Positions 1 through 9,062 are shown, counted from the first letter of the stretch. The stretch: 64,000 nt of DNA from Phycisphaerales bacterium (GCA_030749435.1 JASMKH010000001.1:96238-160237), one strand, 5' to 3'. The notes: generated from the sequence alone by a model not told the origin. Program-made: numbers and translations.

Positions 1-53
1 TGGCTCTTGGTCGGCGTTGTCGGCAGCTTGGCTCGCGCAGCTGGAGAGTCCAC

Positions 54-1076
54 ATGACACGGTTCCGAAGCGTTTCGTTCTCAAGTCTGGCGGTGCTGGC
101 GTTGGTCGGTGCCGGAGCGGCTCAGGAGGCGGCACCCACCGATCCGCTGACCGCCGAAGCGATCCTCGATCGATGCATCGAAGCTTCGGGTGGCCGGGCC
201 GCTTGGGAGTCGTTGACCAGCATTCGCGGTCTCGGGACGATCGAAGTTGTCGGGGCCAATGTGCGTGGGTCGGTCGCGATCTACCAGACGGCGGATGGGT
301 TCCGACGGTCGGTCGATGCCGGGGGGGCCGGTGTGCAGGTCACGGTCCGTCGGGGAGACGAGGCATGGGTATCCAACGCACGCGGGCAGGTCAAGGCGAT
401 GGAAGGGCCTGAACTGTTGAAGATGCAGCGGGACAAGTCCTTCAACCCACTCCTGGACCCGTCCAGAATCTACGCGTCGCTCTCGGTGACGGGTGTGGAG
501 GAAGTTGCAGGCTCGCAGGCATGGGTCATTCGATGTGTTCCGGTGAATGACCCGGAAGCTGAGGACCTGCGCTACTTTGACCTCGAGTCCGGGCTGCAGG
601 TCAAAGTCGTGCAGCGAGGGTCGGGGCAGGGTGCGGCAGTCCCGACCGAAGTGTTCCTGTCGGACTACAGGCCGGTCGGCGACGTGCAATTCGCCTTCAC
701 GACCATGATCGTGGCGGGGCGTGGGCAGGTACAAGTTGCGCTGGAGACCATGCAAGCCAATGTGTCGATCCCGCCATGTCTCTTCGAGAAGCCGGACGGC
801 GAGGTGGTCAAGCCGTTCATGGCGCAGCCTCGGCAGGTTCTTGAAGCCTTCATGAAAGAGGACGTCAATGCGTTGTCGCCAGCGGAGGCTCGGTCATGGA
901 TGAAGCGGCTGATCGATGCGCGTGCTCGCATCCCCGAAGACTTCCCACAGACTGAGGCGTTGGAGGCAGTCTTTCAGGAGTGCATCCGGGCGTGCATGGA
1001 ACGCCTGGGCCGGATCGAGCCGCAGGATGGCGACGGCCGGAGTGAGCATCCGTCCGGATCGGATCACCCGTCCTGA
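54..1076 (+). CDS. Exported LolA-like (outer-membrane lipoprotein-sorting-like) protein
   Basis: This 340-residue protein opens with a signal peptide (basic MTRFRS, hydrophobic stretch to about residue 23, AQE cleavage region) and then a domain beginning ILDRCIEASGGRAAWESL. That opening resembles planctomycete proteins with a LolA/LolB-like half-barrel fold. The closest relative in the window is the protein at 48436..49245, which starts its domain with a similar 'VGG...I...ALSARGRIV' pattern. The fold usually binds lipid or lipoprotein acyl chains, so a periplasmic role is inferred. The last 90 residues look helical and end in a polar Ser/Asp/Gly tail. GGAGAG about 6 nt before the ATG supports the start. 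The family assignment rests on pattern recognition; the precise substrate is unknown. Confidence 0.55.
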   Translation: MTRFRSVSFSSLAVLALVGAGAAQEAAPTDPLTAEAILDRCIEASGGRAAWESLTSIRGLGTIEVVGANVRGSVAIYQTADGFRRSVDAGGAGVQVTVRRGDEAWVSNARGQVKAMEGPELLKMQRDKSFNPLLDPSRIYASLSVTGVEEVAGSQAWVIRCVPVNDPEAEDLRYFDLESGLQVKVVQRGSGQGAAVPTEVFLSDYRPVGDVQFAFTTMIVAGRGQVQVALETMQANVSIPPCLFEKPDGEVVKPFMAQPRQVLEAFMKEDVNALSPAEARSWMKRLIDARARIPEDFPQTEALEAVFQECIRACMERLGRIEPQDGDGRSEHPSGSDHPS

Positions 1077-1113
1077 AGCGAATGGGGATCCGGTGGTCGG
1101 TACCCGCACGGCT

Positions 1114-1129
1114 CACCCCCCGGGGGGTG
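1114..1129. repeat. Perfect 16-bp GC palindrome
   Basis: CACCCCCC followed directly by GGGGGGTG forms a perfect palindrome in the gap after the LolA-like gene. It may help end transcription from the plus strand, but it has no T-run, and a G-rich run follows it. No other function can be read from the sequence. Confidence 0.4.
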
Positions 1130-1232
1130 GGGGGGATGCTGCACGCTGCGTTTGAATCCGTGTTCCAGCGGGGGCGATCCGGACGCGCCGAGGCTGGGCA
1201 TCCCGCGCGTGGTTGCGGCTGCGCAAAGCAAG

Positions 1233-1263
1233 GCGGGTGCCGGTCTCTCAGACCGGCACCCGC
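1233..1263. terminator. Perfect 14-bp stem hairpin, probable bidirectional terminator
   Basis: The arms 1233-1246 and 1250-1263 are perfect reverse complements with a 3-nt loop (CTC). The hairpin lies between the convergent ends of the LolA-like gene (stop at 1076) and the secreted protease (minus strand, stop at 1292). Read on the minus strand it is followed by CTTGCTTTGC, a weakly T-rich tract, so it fits best as the terminator of the protease gene. Confidence 0.7.
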
Positions 1264-1291
1264 CGCAAGGTCACACTGAACGCAGGTCAGA

Positions 1292-4200
1292 TCACGGGGT
1301 GCATCCGAAGTCGGCGATCGCGTTGAGCAGATCGTCAACGTCGAACTCGCCGCCGAATCCGTTGATGATGTGGAGGATGTCATCGACATCGGTGTCTCCA
1401 TCACCATCGGCGTCGCCGTCGCAGCCACTGTCACACTCATCGGGGATTCCATTGCCATTGGAATCCTCGCTCGTGCCGTTGGCGATGTCACACGCGTCGG
1501 GCACTCGGTTGAGGTTGCAGTCCTGCTCGCCCTGGTAGGCGATTGTGCCGGTTGTCGGCAACTGCCAGACGACATTGTCGTTGTCGCGGCCCTGGAAGAG
1601 GGCATCGAACATGATCTCGGCAGAGAGATCGAACGTCGTCAGGCGGGCGATCCAGACACCGTTGCGGGTGGTGCAGTCCTGGCTGATGAAGTCAGCCGGG
1701 CCACCTGCAGGGTCGTCCGGAATCACGAACCACACGCCGTTGTCGGCCGACACGTCCCCACCGTTCTCGAAGTCGGTGAAGTCGATGCCGATGTGGTTCA
1801 GACCGTTGTTGTCGTAGGGGGCACCGCTCGAATCGATTGAACCGACTCCGACACGGCTGTCCCACTCAAGGTCCGGGACCAGATCGTAGAAACCAGGGTT
1901 CACGTCCAACGACGTTGGGCCGCCAAGGTCGTCCTGATAGAACGTACCCGTGCTCGCAATCGTCTTCTGTTGCGTCTGGTTGCCGGCAACGGCGTCGAGT
2001 CGCCATCCATCCGGCGTTTCGAGGTACACCTCCACCGTGTAGTGGGGCTGGTCCAGCGCAGTCAGGTCGACGCCAATGACGCGCCAGCCGATCGCGATTT
2101 CCTCGCCACCGACGTCACACGGGTTGGGATCGCACGAACTACCGACACCGTGGAAGGTTCCGCCCTGGATGCCGCACTCGGACTCCGAGTACTGGTGGCA
2201 ACTTGCGCCGACGCAGCAAGCGCCGAGTTCGCTCGAGCCACAGGGATCACCGGCGCAGGTCGTGTCGTCACCCTGGTAGGTGCCGCCCGAATTGGTGCAC
2301 GTCAGCTCATCCATGACCTCGCAGATATCGCTGAGACAGCATGCGCCCTGCGCTGGTGCTTCACATGGATTCGGAGTGCATGGGACACCGTCACCGATGT
2401 ACATGCCGCCATTTGAGGCGCAGGTGCTGGCGGAGAGGTACTCGCACGACTCACCGAAGCAGCAGGCACCTTCCTCGGGCGTTCCGAGGTCGGCGTCAAT
2501 CGTCAAGGTGCCGCTTCCGGTGGCGGCCAGCCACCCGCCGAGGCGGACGTAGTAACTCTGGCCACCCGAGACCGACACGCCGTCAATCTGAGAGTGATAG
2601 GCCTGGCAACCGGTACTGTCGTCGTAGTCGCCGTTGCAGGCGATCTGAGCCAGGCTTCCGCAGGACGCGCCTTCGTAGAGAACCATCGATGTGTCGTATG
2701 AGGACGTGTCGCAGGTCGTGAAGGTGGCTGTGCCATCGGCGGCTGGAGTCCAGACGAACCAGAAGTCCTGGCTGCCGCTCCAGTCGAGATAGGTGCCGTC
2801 GCATTGCGACTCATCGGGTTCGCCATAACCGCTGTCGGTCATCGACGAGGTGTCAAAGGCGTTGCCGCCCTCGAAGGCAATCACAGCGTCATCGCAGGTA
2901 TCGCCATCTCCGCCACCACCACCGCCGCAGGGATCACCCGAGCAGTTGGTGCCGTCGCCGAGATAGTTGCCGCCAAGGGCGCCGCACTCGGCCGCAGTGA
3001 CGACTGTGCAGGACGTACCGATGCAGCATCCGCCGGTCGGATCGCCACCGCCGCACGGATCACCCGAGCAGTCGGTGCCGTCGCCGAGATAGTCGCCGCC
3101 CTGCGAACCGCACTCGGCTGCAGTGACGACAGAGCAGGAGGTGCCGACGCAGCATCCGCCGGTCGGATCGCCACCGCCCGTGCAGTTTGCTGGGTCGCAG
3201 TCGCCGCCGTCGCAGTCGAACTCGTCGCAGTTCAGATAGATCGCAATGCCATTCCAGGAATACGTCCCGTCATCGCAATAGCCGTCGCCGACCCAGTAGT
3301 CCGGGCAGCAGTTGCCGTTGCAGTCTTCGATTTCACCGGAAGGGCAGTCGCCGCCGCCGCCGCCGCCCGCGCACACGTTGTCACGCAAGGTTTCGAAGCC
3401 GGTGCGATCGATGCGTGTGCCGTAGTTCTCGCAGCTGTAGGAGCAGTGCGTGACGACACCGACGATCTGGCCGTTGTACAGCAGCGATGACCCGGAGTTT
3501 CCGTACGTGACATCGAGGTTGTACATGATGGCCGTCGAATCAACACTGAGAATGGGCCCCTCGCAGAACTGTTGGATCTGCGAACGTGTGCACTCCGAAT
3601 CAACGCCATAGCCGTTGACGGTCAGTGTGCCGGAAGAGGGGACCGAACCGGCGATGTCGACAAAGGCACCGTACTTCTCGTACGGAGTCTGGCCATCACC
3701 ATTGGTTCCAGCTTTGACAGCGCCATAGTCGTTGCCGACGCCGCCGTTGACGCCGTCAATTGCCGTCAGGGGGAATTGGTCGCTGACCGGAGGCTGATTG
3801 GTGCTGCAGTCGCCGTTCGAAGCCGGGACGTTGAACTGAACGACATCGCCGGAGGAGATGCAATGGCCCGCTGTGACCATGCAGGAATCTGCGTTGTAGA
3901 TCGTGGCGCTGCAGCCTGTGGGCATGAGCCGGCCGAAGCGGTTGTCACTGGATGGCGTTCGGTCATCGCTTCCGCAGATGCCGCAGCTGTCGCCGCGATC
4001 TGTGGACACGGGCTCCCAGGTCGCCGTATCGATGCTGAGCCGGTTCGTGGTCAGCCCGCCTGCAATCAACTCGACGCGGAGGGTATTGCCGTTGAAGTAG
4101 GCCGATGACTCGTTCCACATCGCCAGGGCGTCGGCGTCGAGTTCCTGAACCTCGCCGTCGCGGAGGCTCGTGACTCGAATCACGGAGTTGGGGCCCAGTT

Positions 4201-4441
4201 TGGTGTCGGCGCCGAAGTGCAGCCTGATCCAGGCCGCGCCCTGCACCGAGATGAGGTCATCGAACACCACGGCGGGTGCCTTTGTCTGATTCCTCGCGTC
4301 GGCCGACTCGACGCCGATCCAGGCGTGATTGCCAACCGGCCAATCCAGCGTCGATCCGCTGGGCGTGTCTGCCATTGCTACTGTCAGCGGAATCGCCGAG
4401 AGCACCGCTGCCATAGCAGCGGACTTCATGCGTGTCACCAT
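1292..4441 (-). CDS. Secreted trypsin-like serine protease with Cys-rich GACC repeats and dockerin-like tail
   Basis: The protein has 1049 residues counted from the ATG at 4441, chosen because GGAGAGGAG lies 8 nt upstream; an upstream ATG at 4486 would add 15 residues before the signal peptide. After the signal peptide comes a chymotrypsin-fold domain with its triad visible: His about 193 (VTAGHC), Asp about 238 (VGNDYG) and Ser about 316 (YGNSGSS). Then come two Cys-rich repeats (about 426-505), a PPC-like beta domain (about 515-650), three more repeats (about 658-775), a beta-rich domain, an EF-hand-like Asp/Asn segment (DSNGNGIPDECD) and a dockerin-like end (DGDADGDGDTDVDD). It is probably exported, possibly by the type II system at 28-44 kb. 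Physiological substrate unknown. Confidence 0.85.
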   Translation of the reverse strand: MVTRMKSAAMAAVLSAIPLTVAMADTPSGSTLDWPVGNHAWIGVESADARNQTKAPAVVFDDLISVQGAAWIRLHFGADTKLGPNSVIRVTSLRDGEVQELDADALAMWNESSAYFNGNTLRVELIAGGLTTNRLSIDTATWEPVSTDRGDSCGICGSDDRTPSSDNRFGRLMPTGCSATIYNADSCMVTAGHCISSGDVVQFNVPASNGDCSTNQPPVSDQFPLTAIDGVNGGVGNDYGAVKAGTNGDGQTPYEKYGAFVDIAGSVPSSGTLTVNGYGVDSECTRSQIQQFCEGPILSVDSTAIMYNLDVTYGNSGSSLLYNGQIVGVVTHCSYSCENYGTRIDRTGFETLRDNVCAGGGGGGDCPSGEIEDCNGNCCPDYWVGDGYCDDGTYSWNGIAIYLNCDEFDCDGGDCDPANCTGGGDPTGGCCVGTSCSVVTAAECGSQGGDYLGDGTDCSGDPCGGGDPTGGCCIGTSCTVVTAAECGALGGNYLGDGTNCSGDPCGGGGGGDGDTCDDAVIAFEGGNAFDTSSMTDSGYGEPDESQCDGTYLDWSGSQDFWFVWTPAADGTATFTTCDTSSYDTSMVLYEGASCGSLAQIACNGDYDDSTGCQAYHSQIDGVSVSGGQSYYVRLGGWLAATGSGTLTIDADLGTPEEGACCFGESCEYLSASTCASNGGMYIGDGVPCTPNPCEAPAQGACCLSDICEVMDELTCTNSGGTYQGDDTTCAGDPCGSSELGACCVGASCHQYSESECGIQGGTFHGVGSSCDPNPCDVGGEEIAIGWRVIGVDLTALDQPHYTVEVYLETPDGWRLDAVAGNQTQQKTIASTGTFYQDDLGGPTSLDVNPGFYDLVPDLEWDSRVGVGSIDSSGAPYDNNGLNHIGIDFTDFENGGDVSADNGVWFVIPDDPAGGPADFISQDCTTRNGVWIARLTTFDLSAEIMFDALFQGRDNDNVVWQLPTTGTIAYQGEQDCNLNRVPDACDIANGTSEDSNGNGIPDECDSGCDGDADGDGDTDVDDILHIINGFGGEFDVDDLLNAIADFGCTP
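2117..3166 (-). repeat. Five copies of a ~36-residue GACC/GGCC cysteine-rich repeat (coding)
   Basis: Within the protease, five units follow the pattern [GT]GACC-x3-C-x7-C-x3-GG-x-Y-x-GDG-x2-C-x3-PC. Two adjacent copies lie at about 2927-3166 and three at about 2117-2476, separated by a PPC-like domain. The first two begin GGCC and are nearly identical (CSVVTAAECGSQGG versus CTVVTAAECGALGG), which suggests recent duplication. The six cysteines per unit imply disulfide-stabilised modules outside the cytoplasm. A sixth copy sits in the secretion-system protein at 32528..33244. Confidence 0.85.
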
Positions 4442-4549
4442 GTTGAGGACTCCTCTCCTGGTTTGGGTGAACCCGCCCCTTGCCATGACCCTACCACATC
4501 AGGATCGGAACGCCACCATGTTTGTTGACGCTGTGGGCGGGCCTGGCCC

Positions 4550-4603
4550 CCGGAAACCGCCCCGGAAACCCCCCGGAAACCCCCCCGGAAACCCTCCGGA
4601 AAC
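4550..4603. repeat. Five CCGGAAAC units at 11-12 bp spacing
   Basis: CCGGAAAC occurs at 4550, 4562, 4573, 4585 and 4596, with spacings of 12, 11, 12 and 11 bases filled mostly by C. The array sits in the 263-bp gap between the divergently transcribed protease gene (start 4441) and the cytochrome gene (start 4705). The spacing is close to one helical turn, so every copy faces roughly the same side of the DNA. It may be an operator for a multimeric regulator or simply a slipped tandem repeat. Confidence 0.75.
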
Positions 4604-4704
4604 AGCCCCGGGACGCCTTGAATCGCCGCTGCTGCCGCGGCGGTGTTGCGGTGGCGGGCGGTCGTGGACTACGCTCCCGGGCTCATGAGGGAGGCTCCGA
4701 CGAC

Positions 4705-5568
4705 ATGCTGCTGCTGATGGCGAACGGTGGATTCGAGCACTTCATTGGGCGGCTGCACCCGCTCCTGCTTCACTTTCCGATCGCCTTTCTTCTGCTCGCC
4801 GCCCTCCTGGAGGGGGTCAGGTACCTCTGCGGCCGCCGGGAGAAGCCCTCTCCATCGGCGAGCACCTGCTTGTGGGCGGGACTGCTGACGGCCGCCGCGG
4901 CGGTGTGGGCGGGGTGGGAACTGGCCGAGCAGCAGGGGGACGCCGGAGACGCCATCGGTCTGCACCGCTGGACCGCCATTGCCTGCCTGGTGGCGGCCAC
5001 GCTTGCAGCCGCAGCGTGGGTCATGCGAACCATCAGGGGCAGGGACTGGACCGGCCCGCACGTGGCGATGCTGCTGCTTTCCGGGGTGCTGGTCGCCGTG
5101 AGCGGCCACTTCGGGGCCGAACTGGTCTGGGGCGAGGGCTGGATTCTGTCTCCCCTCAAGGCCTCCGAGCCTTCACAGGATGCGGGCCCGTCAGCGACGT
5201 GGGCTCAGGTCGAGCCGATTCTGGCCGACCACTGCGCCAAGTGCCATGGGGCCACCCGGCAAAAGGGCGGGCTCCGTCTGGTCCCGTGGACGGCGCTCTT
5301 CGCGGGCGATCCAGCCGAGTGGGTGGTTCGGGCGGGAGATCCCGATGCGAGTCTGATGCATCAGGCCATCGTCATGCCGGCCTCCGAGGAGGGGGCCATG
5401 CCTCCGGAGGGCAAGGCCGACCCGCTGAGCGATCTCGAGGTGGAGACGATCACGATGTGGATTCGCCGCGGCGCACGAGGGCCGGACGGGCAATCGCCAC
5501 CCGAGCCGACCGGCCCCGCAGCAGGGGATGCTGCAGGTGCGGCAGCCCGCGGTGACCACGATGCTTGA
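4705..5568 (+). CDS. Membrane-bound c-type cytochrome, DUF2231 plus planctomycete cytochrome c domain
   Basis: The ATG at 4705 follows GAGGGAGG by about 11 nt and gives 287 residues; upstream codons read through the CCGGAAAC array and are not protein-like. The first 150 residues contain about four membrane segments with the DUF2231-type opening GRLHPLLLHFPIAFLLLAAL. A single heme-binding CAKCH follows near residue 175, in a context (QVEPILADHCAKCHG...KGGLRL) typical of planctomycete cytochrome c domains. DPDASLMHQAI and MPPEGKADPLSD match the same domain. It probably takes part in electron transfer at the outer face of the membrane. It resembles the heme-bearing membrane part of multi-gene oxidative systems, but no partner oxidoreductase lies beside it. 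Confidence 0.8.
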   Translation: MLLLMANGGFEHFIGRLHPLLLHFPIAFLLLAALLEGVRYLCGRREKPSPSASTCLWAGLLTAAAAVWAGWELAEQQGDAGDAIGLHRWTAIACLVAATLAAAAWVMRTIRGRDWTGPHVAMLLLSGVLVAVSGHFGAELVWGEGWILSPLKASEPSQDAGPSATWAQVEPILADHCAKCHGATRQKGGLRLVPWTALFAGDPAEWVVRAGDPDASLMHQAIVMPASEEGAMPPEGKADPLSDLEVETITMWIRRGARGPDGQSPPEPTGPAAGDAAGAAARGDHDA

Positions 5569-5599
5569 CGGTGAGCGAGAAGTGGGGCACGATCACCAC

Positions 5600-5794
5600 A
5601 TGATCCTCCGTGGAGCCGTGGTGTTGTGCGTTGCCGCCGTGAGTTTGACCGCGGGGTGTGGCCCCGAGGAGACGGCATCCATGCGGGCGGACCGCGCCGC
5701 GCGGGCGAGCGAGGCAGCCGAGCGGCGTGCCCTGCTTCAACAGGGCCGGGACGATACCGCCGCGCAGCTTCGGGAACTCGGTGTGGGGCGCTGA
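5600..5794 (+). CDS. Small putative lipoprotein, 64 aa
   Basis: Beginning at the ATG at 5600, the protein is a hydrophobic signal (MILRGAVVLCVAAVSL) followed by TAGC, an acceptable though not ideal lipobox, then a short polar tail rich in Arg, Ala and Glu that is predicted helical. An in-frame ATG at 5561 would add an unlikely charged extension. Its stop TGA at 5792-5794 directly abuts the ATG of yjbQ, so the two are probably translated from one message. Function unknown. Confidence 0.55.
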   Translation: MILRGAVVLCVAAVSLTAGCGPEETASMRADRAARASEAAERRALLQQGRDDTAAQLRELGVGR

Positions 5795-6205
5795 ATGACC
5801 CGCGTTCTGGAGGTCGACGTGCCGGGCCGGGGCCTGCATGAACTGACGCCGCTGATCAACGGCTGTATTGATGCCGACTGCCACACGGGCGTCTGCGTCG
5901 TGTTCATCCAGCACACGTCCGCGAGTCTGACCGTGCAGGAGAACGCAGACCCTTCCGCGCGGCACGACCTGGAGCAGTGGCTCGAGCGCACCATTCGAGA
6001 GGATGATCCATCATGGACCCACGTGTCAGAAGGTCCGGATGACATGCCCGCACACGTCCGGGCGATGTTGACGGATGTGTCGCTCTCCATTCCGATCTTG
6101 AATGGCCGGCTGGCGTTGGGGACGTGGCAGGGAATCTACCTGTGCGAGCACCGACGCGGTCGGCACGTTCGCCGCATCGCCGTGACGATCATCGCGTCTG
6201 CTTGA
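5795..6205 (+). CDS. yjbQ: YjbQ/UPF0047 family protein
   Basis: The 136-residue length and conserved features match the YjbQ (UPF0047) family: an early LTPLINGCI, the signature VVFIQHTSASLTVQENADP (about residues 35-53), DMPAHVRAMLTDVSLSIPI and the closing LGTWQGIYLCEHR. Some members have been reported to have weak thiamine-phosphate synthase activity, but the true cellular role is unsettled. Conserved His residues in QHTSA, PAHVRA and CEHR probably bind a metal. The start directly follows the stop of the small lipoprotein gene. No thiamine pathway genes are nearby. Confidence 0.93.
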   Translation: MTRVLEVDVPGRGLHELTPLINGCIDADCHTGVCVVFIQHTSASLTVQENADPSARHDLEQWLERTIREDDPSWTHVSEGPDDMPAHVRAMLTDVSLSIPILNGRLALGTWQGIYLCEHRRGRHVRRIAVTIIASA

Positions 6206-6223
6206 ATCTTCGGAGCGTCTTGC

Positions 6224-6412
6224 ATGTCACAACGCAACTTCCTCGGCCTGGTGATCTTCGTCGGCATTCTGGTGCTGCTCAACGCGATCTTCGCGGGGCT
6301 CGGCGTTCACGAACACATCGATGTCGTCGGGAGCGTCGTTCTGACGGTTGTGCTTTCCCTTGGGTTGACGTGGGTGTTCAATCGCCGCGGTGGAGGCTCG
6401 CGAGGCTCCTGA
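6224..6412 (+). CDS. Small membrane protein, 62 aa, two membrane segments
   Basis: It is almost entirely two hydrophobic helices (LGLVIFVGILVLLNAIFAGL and VVGSVVLTVVLSLGLTWVF) joined by a short polar loop (GVHEHIDV) and ending in a basic/Gly tail RRGGGSRGS. CGGAG lies about 9 nt before the ATG. It starts 18 nt after yjbQ on the same strand and so probably belongs to the same transcript. No family recognised. Confidence 0.6.
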   Translation: MSQRNFLGLVIFVGILVLLNAIFAGLGVHEHIDVVGSVVLTVVLSLGLTWVFNRRGGGSRGS

Positions 6413-6454
6413 ATCAGGCCGCGGGGTCGCTGACACGCTGCAGGGTTCTCGTAT

Positions 6455-7033
6455 TCAATGCTCGCCACAGCGTGAGGTGCACTGCTTCCACTTGATGTTG
6501 CACCCCAGGGAGGGAACCTGCTCAACCCTCATGGGACCGCCCGCGAGCAAGGCGTTCAGGGCGGCGCGGAGATGCGTTCCGGTCACCGGCGTGTCGTTCC
6601 CGGGGCGGCTGTCATCGAGCTGGCCGCGATAGACCAGGCTGCCGCTGGCATCAAAGAGGAAGAAGTCCGGCGTACAGGCGGCCTTGAATGCTTGAGCGAC
6701 CAGTTGGGATTCATCGTACAGATACGGAAAGGTCAATCCGTGCCGTGCGGCAAAGGCGGGCATGTGGGACGGGGCGTCCGCGGGGTACTTCGAGACGTCA
6801 TTGCTCGTGATGCCGACCAGGCCGATGCCGCGATCGGCGTAGTCGGCCCCAATCCTGCCGAGCTCATCCGCCACGTGGACGACGTAGGGGCAGTGGTTGC
6901 ACAGGAACACGACCAGCGTCCCGCACTCGCCCGCGATCGATGCAGACGCGTGCATGGTGCCCGATGCGTCGGGAAGCGTGAAGGTGGGCATCGGACGCCC
7001 GAGTGGAGCCATGATTGAGGGCGTTTCGGCCAT
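6455..7033 (-). CDS. Thioredoxin-fold (AhpC/TSA/redoxin type) protein
   Basis: From the ATG at 7033, with GGAGAGG upstream on the minus strand, the product is 192 residues; the reading frame stays open further upstream but is not protein-like. It has the redoxin-type opening PMPTFTLPDASGTMH, then VVFLCNHCPYVVHVADELGRI with a CxxC (CNHC) at the end of strand 1, and ACTPDFFLFDASGSLVYRGQLDDS, which carries the cis-Pro after TP. Such 'thioredoxin family' proteins occur widely in marine bacteria and are cytoplasmic when, as here, no signal peptide is present. A thiol-disulfide exchange or peroxidase-like role is inferred. It is convergent with the small membrane gene and divergent from sucC. Confidence 0.85.
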   Translation of the reverse strand: MAETPSIMAPLGRPMPTFTLPDASGTMHASASIAGECGTLVVFLCNHCPYVVHVADELGRIGADYADRGIGLVGITSNDVSKYPADAPSHMPAFAARHGLTFPYLYDESQLVAQAFKAACTPDFFLFDASGSLVYRGQLDDSRPGNDTPVTGTHLRAALNALLAGGPMRVEQVPSLGCNIKWKQCTSRCGEH

Positions 7034-7176
7034 CGTTTCAGCAGCCTCTCCAAGATGGCTTCGCTCGGCGCCACGTCGCCAGCGAAGGCCGGACTTCATC
7101 CTATCAAGCCTCGGCCGGAGGCAGCGGGTCGTTATGATTCGCAGCCCACGACACGTCGCGAGCACAAGGACCTCTC

Positions 7177-8373
7177 ATGAAGATCCACGAGTATCAGGCC
7201 CGAGCCCTTCTTGCGGGCGCCGACATCCCGGTTCCAGACGGCGACATGGTGACCAGCGTCGATGACGCGGTCGCCGCTGCCGAACGTCTGCTCGCTGATG
7301 AGCCACCGGTCATCGTCGTCAAGGCGCAGGTGCACGCAGGCGGCCGCGGCAAGGCCGGATTCGTAAAGGTCGTTCGCACGGCCGAAGAGGTTCGCGACGC
7401 AGCGACCTTCATGCTCGGCAACCGCATGGTTTCGCCGCAAACCCCCGCCGAAGGCCTCGAAGTCGATCGGTTGCTCGTGGCGGAGGGAGTCGACATCGAG
7501 CGAGAGATCTACCTCGCCATCACGACGGACCGATCCCGCCGCACCAACACAATCATCGCCTCGGCGGAGGGCGGTGTGGAAATCGAACAGGTGGCCGCCG
7601 AGCGCCCCGAGGCGATTCACAAGGTGCCCCTGCACCCGTTGGACGGGCTGTGTCCATTCCAGGCTCGTGACCTTGCATTCACGCTGGGACTCAGGGGCAA
7701 GCAGGTCCGTCAGTTCGTGACCCTGGCACTCAACCTCGCCCAACTGTTCGTCGAGACCGATGCATCGCTCGCCGAGATCAACCCGCTCGTTGTGACGCCC
7801 GCGACCGAGGCGTATCCAGACGGCCAGGTCATAGCGATCGACGCGAAGTTCAACTTCGATGACAACGCCATGTTTCGTCAGCAGTCCATCGCCGAACTCT
7901 TTGATCCCAAAGAGGAGGATCCCGATGAGCTTCGGGCGAGAGATTTCGGTCTGAGTTTTGTTGCCCTCGACGGTACGATCGGCTGCCTCGTCAATGGGGC
8001 GGGCCTCGCCATGAGCACGATGGACATCATCAAACTGCACGGTGGAGACCCAGCGAACTTTCTCGATGTTGGCGGTGATGCGTCTCAGGAGGCAGTCACC
8101 GAAGCGTTCCGGATCATCCTTGCCGAGGACTCGGTCAAGGGCGTGCTCGTCAATATCTTCGGTGGCATCATGCAGTGCGACCGAATCGCCAGAGCAATCG
8201 TGGCAGCTGTGGAGGAGGTCGGGTTCGAGGTCCCGCTGGTGGTTCGGTTGGAGGGCACCAACGTCGACGCGGCTCGGACGGTGCTGGAGGAGGCGAGCAG
8301 TCGTCTGCCGACGATGCGCACCGCAACGGACCTCGGGGACGCTGCCAGGTTGGTGTGCAGCGCGGTCGCCTGA
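7177..8373 (+). CDS. sucC: Succinyl-CoA synthetase, ADP-forming, beta subunit
   Basis: At 398 residues this is a normal full-length SucC. The N-terminal ATP-grasp domain begins [20 protein letters not shown] and carries [19 protein letters not shown]; the C-terminal CoA-ligase domain has [26 protein letters not shown] and [11 protein letters not shown]. The enzyme couples succinyl-CoA cleavage to ATP synthesis in the TCA cycle together with the alpha subunit SucD. An AAGGA sequence sits about 8 nt upstream of the ATG. Unusually, sucD does not follow: the next gene, 5 nt downstream, is a HAD phosphatase. The alpha subunit must be encoded elsewhere if the enzyme is functional. Confidence 0.97.
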   Translation: MKIHEYQARALLAGADIPVPDGDMVTSVDDAVAAAERLLADEPPVIVVKAQVHAGGRGKAGFVKVVRTAEEVRDAATFMLGNRMVSPQTPAEGLEVDRLLVAEGVDIEREIYLAITTDRSRRTNTIIASAEGGVEIEQVAAERPEAIHKVPLHPLDGLCPFQARDLAFTLGLRGKQVRQFVTLALNLAQLFVETDASLAEINPLVVTPATEAYPDGQVIAIDAKFNFDDNAMFRQQSIAELFDPKEEDPDELRARDFGLSFVALDGTIGCLVNGAGLAMSTMDIIKLHGGDPANFLDVGGDASQEAVTEAFRIILAEDSVKGVLVNIFGGIMQCDRIARAIVAAVEEVGFEVPLVVRLEGTNVDAARTVLEEASSRLPTMRTATDLGDAARLVCSAVA

Positions 8374-8378
8374 TCCGA

Positions 8379-9062
8379 ATGCTCGTACTCTTTGATATCG
8401 ACGGTACGCTGCTGCAGACGGGCGGTGCCGGCGTGTCGAGCTTCTCGCAAGCCGGGAAACACCTGTATGGGAGCCGGTTCACACTGGACGGCGTGGTACT
8501 TGCAGGCCGACTGGACGGTTCGATTCATCGCGATGCGGCGCAGGCTGCGGGCGTCGACCCTTCCAGCGACGAGGGGTTTTGCGCCGAATACTCGAAGCGA
8601 CTCGGCACGCTCCTTGAGACCGGCGCACGCCGCAGTGAGGTGCTGCCCGGCGCGCGGGCATTCGTCAATCACATCGCCACGTCCGATGTCCATACATGCG
8701 GCGTCCTGACGGGGAACTGGTCACAGTCGGGTCGGCTGAAACTGGAGGCCGCTGGTCTGGACCCCGATCGTTTTGCAGTGCAGGCATGGGCGGAGGACTC
8801 CAACACGAGGTCCGGACTCGTCGAAGTGGCCCTTCGGCGGTGGCGTCAGAAAGGTGGTTCCGGCGAGGGCGCTGATGCAGTCATCGTGGGAGACACGCCG
8901 CACGACGTGCGGTGCGGGCAGGCACACGGATGTCGGACGCTTGCCGTCGCGACGGGGCCGGTCGATCGAACCGAACTGGAAGCTGCAGGAGCTGATCGAG
9001 TCGTTGATGATCTTGAGGACTTCTCCACGCTGCTCGACTGGCTCGGAGCGTCGCAGTCGTGA
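8379..9062 (+). CDS. HAD-superfamily hydrolase (phosphoglycolate phosphatase-like)
   Basis: The 227-residue product begins [18 protein letters not shown], giving the HAD motif I (DxDGT) with the nucleophile Asp at residue 6. Motif II is VLTGN, and the C-terminal motif IV reads [17 protein letters not shown]. Helical cap residues lie between them. Relatives include phosphoglycolate phosphatase-like enzymes, but the substrate cannot be told from sequence. The start is 5 nt after the sucC stop, and its stop overlaps the GTG of the next gene (GTGA), so sucC, this gene and the following two probably share a transcript. Confidence 0.88.
   Translation: MLVLFDIDGTLLQTGGAGVSSFSQAGKHLYGSRFTLDGVVLAGRLDGSIHRDAAQAAGVDPSSDEGFCAEYSKRLGTLLETGARRSEVLPGARAFVNHIATSDVHTCGVLTGNWSQSGRLKLEAAGLDPDRFAVQAWAEDSNTRSGLVEVALRRWRQKGGSGEGADAVIVGDTPHDVRCGQAHGCRTLAVATGPVDRTELEAAGADRVVDDLEDFSTLLDWLGASQS

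Noticed and set aside
865..1605. Minus-strand frame rich in Met, Ser and Thr next to the LolA-like gene
   Set aside because: It is a frame shadow of the Asp-rich dockerin-like end of the protease gene and crosses the terminator hairpin.
4550..4603. CRISPR-like short repeat array
   Set aside because: The unit is 8 bases with 3-4-base mostly C spacers, far too short for CRISPR, and no cas gene is nearby.
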